This document shows positions 59,627 through 64,000 of a stretch of DNA of 64,000 nt, one piece after another. The stretch lies in assembly GCF_051055405.1 (NCBI RefSeq), contig NZ_CP167068.1, forward strand, positions 1,612,001 through 1,676,000, in the 5' to 3' direction. A program made the position numbers and the translations under genes. Source of the stretch: Pseudolachnospira sp051055405 (GTDB lineage Bacteria > Bacillota > Clostridia > Lachnospirales > Lachnospiraceae). Under the pieces are notes generated by a model. The model was not told the DNA's origin, did not search any database, and was given only the letters and a program-made list of their open reading frames with translations. Every line of letters starts with the position of its first letter. The first letter of the stretch is position 1.

Positions 59627-62002
59627 ATGGAAGAACGTGGAATGAACGAACGTATCCGCAAACTTCGCAAACAAAGTGTAGAGACAGAAGCTCATCTGGA
59701 CATGGAACGCGCCCGCCTGATGACCGAAGCTTACAAAATGTATGAAGGCTCGGTATCTGTTCCGGAAATGCGCGCTCTGGCGCTGAAACATTATTTCAGC
59801 AACAAGACTCTTTGCATCAACGACGGCGAATTGATCGTTGGTGAAAAAGGCGATTCCCCTCAGGCCTCTCCTTCTTTCCCGGAGTTATGCTGCCATACGG
59901 TAAACGACTTGCACGTTATGAACGATCGTGACCTGATCAGCTTTAAGGTAAAGGAAGAAGACCTGAAATACCAGGAAGAGGTTATCATCCCTTACTGGGA
60001 AAACCGCTCTATTCGGCACAAAATTCTGCAGAACATGACTCCGGAATGGAAAGCTGCCTATGAGGCTGGTATTTTCACTGAGTTTATGGAGCAGCGCGGC
60101 CCTGGCCATACGGTTGGATCCATTAAGATTTACCAGAAAGGCTACCTGGATTATCAGAATGATATCAAAGAAGCCTTGGCGAAGCTGGACTTTTTTGAAG
60201 ATAAAGAAGCTTTGGATAAAAAAGCGGAACTGAACGCTATGAGCATCTGCTGCGACGCGATCATGATTTTAGGTGAGCGTTATGCCGCTTATGCCAGAGA
60301 GCTGGCGGAAAAGACCGACGATCCGCAGAAAAAGCAAGATCTGCTCTTGATTGCCCATAACTGTGATGTCGTTCCGGCCCACAAACCGGAAACCTTCCAT
60401 CAGGCGCTCCAGATGTACTGGTTCACCCACCTCGGCGTTACCACCGAACTGAATCCTTGGGACGCCTACAGCCCTGGCCGTCTGGATCAGCACGTATATC
60501 CGTTCTACAAGGCAGATGTGGAAGCCGGTACTCTGAATGAAGAAAAAGCTCTGGAACTGCTGGAATGCCTGTGGGTGAAATTCAACAATCAGCCTGCTCC
60601 GCCTAAGGTCGGCATCACCCTAAAGGAAAGCAGCACTTACACAGACTTTGCAAACCTCAATACCGGCGGCATCACCCCCGACGGTCAAGATGGTGTAAAC
60701 GATGTCAGCTATCTGATCTTAGACTGCATGGACGAGATGCGGCTGCTTCAGCCCAGCTCCAATGTACAGATCAGCCGTAAGACCCCGCAGAAATTCTTAA
60801 AGCGCGCCTGCGAGATTTCCCGGAAAGGTTGGGGGCAGCCTGCCTTCTACAATACGGAAGCAATTGTCCAGGAGCTGTTAAATGCCGGAAAGACCTTGGA
60901 AGATGCGAGACGCGGCGGCACCAGCGGCTGTGTAGAGACCGGCGCCTTCGGAAATGAAGCTTATATTCTGACCGGATATTTCAACCTGCCGAAGATCTTC
61001 GAGCTGACGCTCTTCGACGGAAAAGATATGATGACCGGAAAGCAGTTGGGACCGCATACCGGTGACGCCCGGAATTTTAAGACCTATGAAGAGCTCTGGG
61101 AAGCTTACCAGAAGCAAGTAAAATACTTCCTTGATATTAAATTGATGGGAAGCAACATCATCGAAAAGATTTACGCCGAGTATATGCCCGCTCCGTTCCT
61201 GTCCATCATTACCAACGACTGTATCTCCAAGGGCAAGGACTACAATGCAGGCGGCGCCCGTTACAACACCAACTATCTGCAGGGCGTTGGCATCGGTACC
61301 ATTACCGACTGCCTGGCAGCCGTGAAGTACAATGTCTTCGACGAAAAGAAATTCACCATGGATGAACTGCTTCACGCACTGGAAACCAACTTTGCAGAAG
61401 ATAGCCGGATCCTGAATCTGGTTCGCAATAAGACTCCGAAATACGGCAATGACGACGATTACGCCGACGATATTATGCGCAGCGTCTTCGAGTTCTATCG
61501 TGCCAACGTAACCGGACGCCCCAACATGAAAGGCGGCACCTACCGCATCAACATGCTGCCCACCACCTGCCATGTATACTTCGGCGACGTGATGATCGCA
61601 AGCGCCAACGGACGTCTGGCTCATAAGCCGGTATCCGAAGGCATCTCCCCGGAAAAGGGCGCGGATATCAATGGTCCTACGGCTGTTGTGAAATCCTGTG
61701 CGAAGATGGATCATCTTCAGACTGGCGGTACGCTGCTCAATCAGAAATTCACCCCGGCTGTTGTCGCCGGTGAGGAAGGCCTTGATCAGATGGCGAACTT
61801 AGTTCGTACCTATTTCAATATGGATGGACACCACATTCAGTTCAATGTCATCGACCGTGAGACCCTGATTCAGGCGCAGAATAATCCGGAAGACTACAAG
61901 GATTTGATTGTCCGTGTAGCTGGTTACAGTGATCACTTCCGGAATTTGAGCAAAGCCCTGCAGGATGAAATCATTGAAAGAACGGAACAATCGTTTAACT
62001 AA
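59627..62002 (+). CDS. hypD: Trans-4-hydroxy-L-proline dehydratase (glycyl-radical enzyme)
   Basis: A 791-residue glycyl-radical enzyme converting trans-4-hydroxyproline to pyrroline-5-carboxylate. The thiyl cysteine is Cys435 in GGTSGCVETGAFG, the Glu two residues later marks HypD-type dehydratases, and the radical glycine is Gly766 in RVAGYSDHF. ELIVGEKGDSP, FMEQRGPGHTV and GITLKESSTYTDFANL agree closely with my memory of the Clostridioides difficile HypD sequence. AGGAGG lies eight bases before the ATG. The product needs reduction by ProC, which is not encoded in the window. Confidence 0.9.
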   Translation: MEERGMNERIRKLRKQSVETEAHLDMERARLMTEAYKMYEGSVSVPEMRALALKHYFSNKTLCINDGELIVGEKGDSPQASPSFPELCCHTVNDLHVMNDRDLISFKVKEEDLKYQEEVIIPYWENRSIRHKILQNMTPEWKAAYEAGIFTEFMEQRGPGHTVGSIKIYQKGYLDYQNDIKEALAKLDFFEDKEALDKKAELNAMSICCDAIMILGERYAAYARELAEKTDDPQKKQDLLLIAHNCDVVPAHKPETFHQALQMYWFTHLGVTTELNPWDAYSPGRLDQHVYPFYKADVEAGTLNEEKALELLECLWVKFNNQPAPPKVGITLKESSTYTDFANLNTGGITPDGQDGVNDVSYLILDCMDEMRLLQPSSNVQISRKTPQKFLKRACEISRKGWGQPAFYNTEAIVQELLNAGKTLEDARRGGTSGCVETGAFGNEAYILTGYFNLPKIFELTLFDGKDMMTGKQLGPHTGDARNFKTYEELWEAYQKQVKYFLDIKLMGSNIIEKIYAEYMPAPFLSIITNDCISKGKDYNAGGARYNTNYLQGVGIGTITDCLAAVKYNVFDEKKFTMDELLHALETNFAEDSRILNLVRNKTPKYGNDDDYADDIMRSVFEFYRANVTGRPNMKGGTYRINMLPTTCHVYFGDVMIASANGRLAHKPVSEGISPEKGADINGPTAVVKSCAKMDHLQTGGTLLNQKFTPAVVAGEEGLDQMANLVRTYFNMDGHHIQFNVIDRETLIQAQNNPEDYKDLIVRVAGYSDHFRNLSKALQDEIIERTEQSFN

Positions 62003-62037
62003 TCTTCACCCAAAATCTTTTTTCTAACTTTACGGGA

Positions 62038-62064
62038 GGGCCGGTACATACCGGCCCTTCTTCT
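62038..62064 (+). terminator. Terminator of hypD
   Basis: Perfect 9-bp arms GGGCCGGTA and TACCGGCCC around CA (62038-62057), then TTCTTCTTT. The dispersed palindrome follows at once. Confidence 0.85.
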
Positions 62065-62066
62065 TT

Positions 62067-62103
62067 ATTTCATAGGAAATTTCATCGAAATTTCCTATGA
62101 AAT
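62067..62103. repeat. Dispersed palindrome, copy 2
   Basis: A perfect 17-bp inverted repeat (ATTTCATAGGAAATTTC with its complement) around ATC. It shares its outer 12 bases with the element at 49324-49359. Between it and the next promoter (62104-62206) I see nothing further. Confidence 0.75.
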
Positions 62104-62206
62104 AAAAAAACGCTCCTCTATGGATCGCACTGCCTCTCCCCTACATGGTTTCCGTATAAATTTTTTGCTAAGTTCTAAAAACCTTTCCTAGCGCACTGGC
62201 TTTTCA

Positions 62207-62235
62207 TTTACTATTTTGTTATGATATGTTATGAT
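62207..62235 (+). promoter_or_regulatory. Promoter of the DUF1538 gene
   Basis: -35 TTTACT (62207-62212), 17-bp spacer, -10 TATGAT (62230-62235). The leader of about 25 bases is short. Confidence 0.55.
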
Positions 62236-62265
62236 AATGTAGTCCTTCACCGACGAGGTATTGAT

Positions 62266-63825
62266 ATGCTTGAACACCCCAAACGAACCTTAAAACATAG
62301 CCGTACCATTTTGGTAGAGAAGGTGAAGGAGTCCCTAAGCTCTGTCTTGCCAATCACAGGAATCGTTTTCCTGCTCTGCTTTACGATTGTTCCGGTCCCC
62401 AATCATCTGCTGCTGGCTTTTATTTTGGGAGCAGTATTTTTGGTTTTAGGGATGGGACTGTTTACCCTGGGGACAGACATGGCAATGACCCCCATTGGAG
62501 AACACATTGGTTCGGCTTTAACACGTTCCCGTAAGCTATGGTTTGTGATCGCAGTCGGCTTTCTGGCCGGCACCATCATTACGGTGACGGAGCCTGATCT
62601 TCAGGTATTGGCAGAGCAAGTCCCCAATGTGCCCAATGCCGCTCTCATCTGGTCGGTAGCCGTGGGAGTCGGAGCGTTTTTGGTCATTGCTTTGCTGCGA
62701 ATTCTTCTGCGGATTCGCTTATCTTACCTGCTCATCGGATTTTACCTGTTGGTCTTTTTGATCGGAGCTTTTGTTCCCTCGAACTTCCTGGCAGTTGCCT
62801 TTGACTCCGGCGGCGTTACCACAGGTCCTATGACCGTACCTTTTATCATGGCTCTTGGTATCGGTGTCGCCTCGACTCGAAGCGATTCCAATGCAGAAAA
62901 TGACAGCTTTGGCTTGGTGGCCCTTTGTTCTATCGGACCAATCCTGGCCGTTATGATTTTAGGATTTCTCTATACCCCGGACGGAGGCTATCAATCCCTG
63001 ATTGTCCTGCCATCCGCCGCGGATTCCAAGGAACTTTGGTCGTTGTTTTGGAGTGCGCTTCCGGAGTATGCTCATGAAGTGATTTTAGCTTTGCTTCCGA
63101 TCCTTGCATTTTTTCTTGCCTTTCAGATATTAAAGTTAAGGCTCGATAAAAACCAGATGATTCGGATATGTGTTGGGCTTTTCTATACCCTGCTGGGCCT
63201 TTTGCTTTTTTTAACTGGCGTCAACATCGGTTTTATGCCCGTTGGAAATTATCTGGGACAGCAGTTGGGTGCTTTTGGCCAAAACTGGATTGTAATTCCG
63301 ATCGGAGCCGTTATCGGTTATTTCATCGTAGCGGCGGAACCAGCCGTCCATGTATTGAATAAACAGGTTTATGAGATGACCTCCGGCGCCATTCCCAAAA
63401 AGGCGTTAAGCACAAGCCTTTCCATTGGCGTTGCGGTCTCCGTCAGCTTGGCCATGCTCCGTATTATCCTCGGAATCCCGATTCTTTATATCTTGGTTCC
63501 GTTTTATCTTTTAGCGGCTGTATTGACCTTTTTTGTACCTCCTATTTTTACGGCAATCGCCTTCGACTCCGGCGGAGTTGCCAGCGGTCCCATGACCGCC
63601 ACGTTCCTGCTTCCTTTTGCTATGGGAGTTTGTCAGGCGATCGGCGGAGATCTTGCCACAGATGCTTTTGGCGTCGTGGCAATGGTAGCGATGACGCCGC
63701 TCATTACGATTCAAATTTTAGGACTTTTTATCCGCAATTCTGGGGATGGCAGAAACAAAGTTACGCAGGACTCTTCCGCTCCGGAATCACTGTCTTCGGG
63801 AGACAGCGATATCATCGAATTTTAG
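62266..63825 (+). CDS. DUF1538 family membrane protein, internally duplicated
   Basis: A 519-residue polytopic protein made of two DUF1538 repeats of about 240 residues. Paired motifs recur in each half: MTPIGEHIG with FMPVGNYLG, TVTEPDLQVLAEQV with VAAEPAVHVLNKQV, and FDSGGVTTGPMT (179-190) with FDSGGVASGPMT (433-444). Such inverted or tandem repeats with a conserved SGG-GPMT loop suggest a transporter or channel, but no function is established. The ATG at 62266 has GAGG seven bases upstream. The next gene starts 12 bases after its stop and looks PII-like. Confidence 0.88.
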   Translation: MLEHPKRTLKHSRTILVEKVKESLSSVLPITGIVFLLCFTIVPVPNHLLLAFILGAVFLVLGMGLFTLGTDMAMTPIGEHIGSALTRSRKLWFVIAVGFLAGTIITVTEPDLQVLAEQVPNVPNAALIWSVAVGVGAFLVIALLRILLRIRLSYLLIGFYLLVFLIGAFVPSNFLAVAFDSGGVTTGPMTVPFIMALGIGVASTRSDSNAENDSFGLVALCSIGPILAVMILGFLYTPDGGYQSLIVLPSAADSKELWSLFWSALPEYAHEVILALLPILAFFLAFQILKLRLDKNQMIRICVGLFYTLLGLLLFLTGVNIGFMPVGNYLGQQLGAFGQNWIVIPIGAVIGYFIVAAEPAVHVLNKQVYEMTSGAIPKKALSTSLSIGVAVSVSLAMLRIILGIPILYILVPFYLLAAVLTFFVPPIFTAIAFDSGGVASGPMTATFLLPFAMGVCQAIGGDLATDAFGVVAMVAMTPLITIQILGLFIRNSGDGRNKVTQDSSAPESLSSGDSDIIEF

Positions 63826-63837
63826 GAGAAGGCGCAT

Positions 63838-64000
63838 ATGAAGGATATCTATTTTTTAACCACCATCATTCGTCGGGAACAGATCTCAGCTTACGCCGAA
63901 TTCTTCAACAGACATGAGGTCTGCGCTCTATTCGGCTCTCTTTGCCATGGTACGGCTCAGAGTAAAACGCTGGCGTACCTAGGATTGGAGCGAACAGAAA
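63838..64000 (+). CDS. PII-like regulatory protein, 3' end outside window
   Basis: The first 54 residues of a gene cut by the window edge. It opens MKDIYFLTTIIRREQISAY and has FGSLCHGTAQSKTLAYLGLE, reminiscent of the GTA...LGLE stretch of PII-family signalling proteins. TAGGAG precedes the ATG. It is tightly linked to the DUF1538 gene. In related genomes DUF1538 genes are often followed by PII-like genes (recalled, not checked). Confidence 0.6.
   Translation, partial: MKDIYFLTTIIRREQISAYAEFFNRHEVCALFGSLCHGTAQSKTLAYLGLERTE

Noticed and set aside
1..64000. CRISPR arrays, insertion sequences, prophage or integrative elements
   Set aside because: No regularly spaced repeats, transposase, integrase or phage structural genes were seen; the repeats found are single palindromes.

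Overview
The window reads as a chromosomal segment of a spore-forming, anaerobic, moderately low-GC Gram-positive bacterium, most likely a clostridium of the Lachnospiraceae type (inferred from gene content and protein style, not from a search). Supporting signs are an alpha/beta-type small acid-soluble spore protein with a sigma-G-like promoter, a YlbJ-like protein, T-box leaders on thrS and trpE, consensus sigma-A promoters, strong AGGAGG ribosome sites, RecU, a short HisG with HisZ, a RelQ-type alarmone synthetase and a glycyl-radical hydroxyproline dehydratase. No rRNA, tRNA, CRISPR array, insertion sequence or prophage is visible. The only RNA gene is tmRNA.

Layout. 1-6380 (minus): radical SAM protein, DUF2344 protein and RNase E/G, then a chloramphenicol-acetyltransferase-like gene, then rplU-rpmA-obg from their own promoter. 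6384-11530 (minus): a MATE exporter with a tandem-hairpin leader, and an FtsX-type ABC exporter plus HMA protein under a promoter with two palindromic operators. 11639-14134 (plus): a CstA-family transporter and an unknown membrane protein. 14253-17975 (minus): thrS behind a threonine T-box, and eno. 18102-24985 (plus): complete trpEGDCFBA with a Trp T-box and a terminator. 25061-32425 (minus): hisZGDBA-hisIE followed by an ABC exporter. 32422-39462 (minus): pepD, alarmone synthetase, rRNA methyltransferase, HAD phosphatase, metallo-hydrolase, membrane protein, pseudouridine synthase, recU. 39574-43803: a YlbJ-like gene facing GT2-rsmD-coaD-coiled-coil, and an ssp gene. 43875-48948 (minus): Dabb protein, Na+/alanine symporter, ApbE, EIIC-like protein, lipoprotein. 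49062-56771: a short BlaI-like repressor, ssrA, and a three-gene operon headed by a 1607-residue multidomain protein. 56802-57866: four small genes. 57956-64000: TetR regulator, HypD activase and HypD, a DUF1538 membrane protein and the start of a PII-like gene.

Working together: the trp and his clusters and thrS form an amino-acid block, and two of these three read tRNA charging through T-boxes. The most unusual locus is 49802-56771. There a polypeptide with HD, helical-repeat, nucleotidyltransferase, acyltransferase-like and phosphoribosyltransferase-like segments is translationally coupled to a lactate/malate-dehydrogenase-like protein and a flavodoxin-fold, cysteine-bearing oxidoreductase. 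Its function cannot be deduced, but the domain set points to nucleotide or cofactor chemistry. Other points to check are the tandem structured leader of the MATE gene, the half-barrel fused to HisIE, dispersed palindromes, promoters built into the stop codons of upstream genes, and the Cys/Gly-rich gene with a sigma-K-like promoter.
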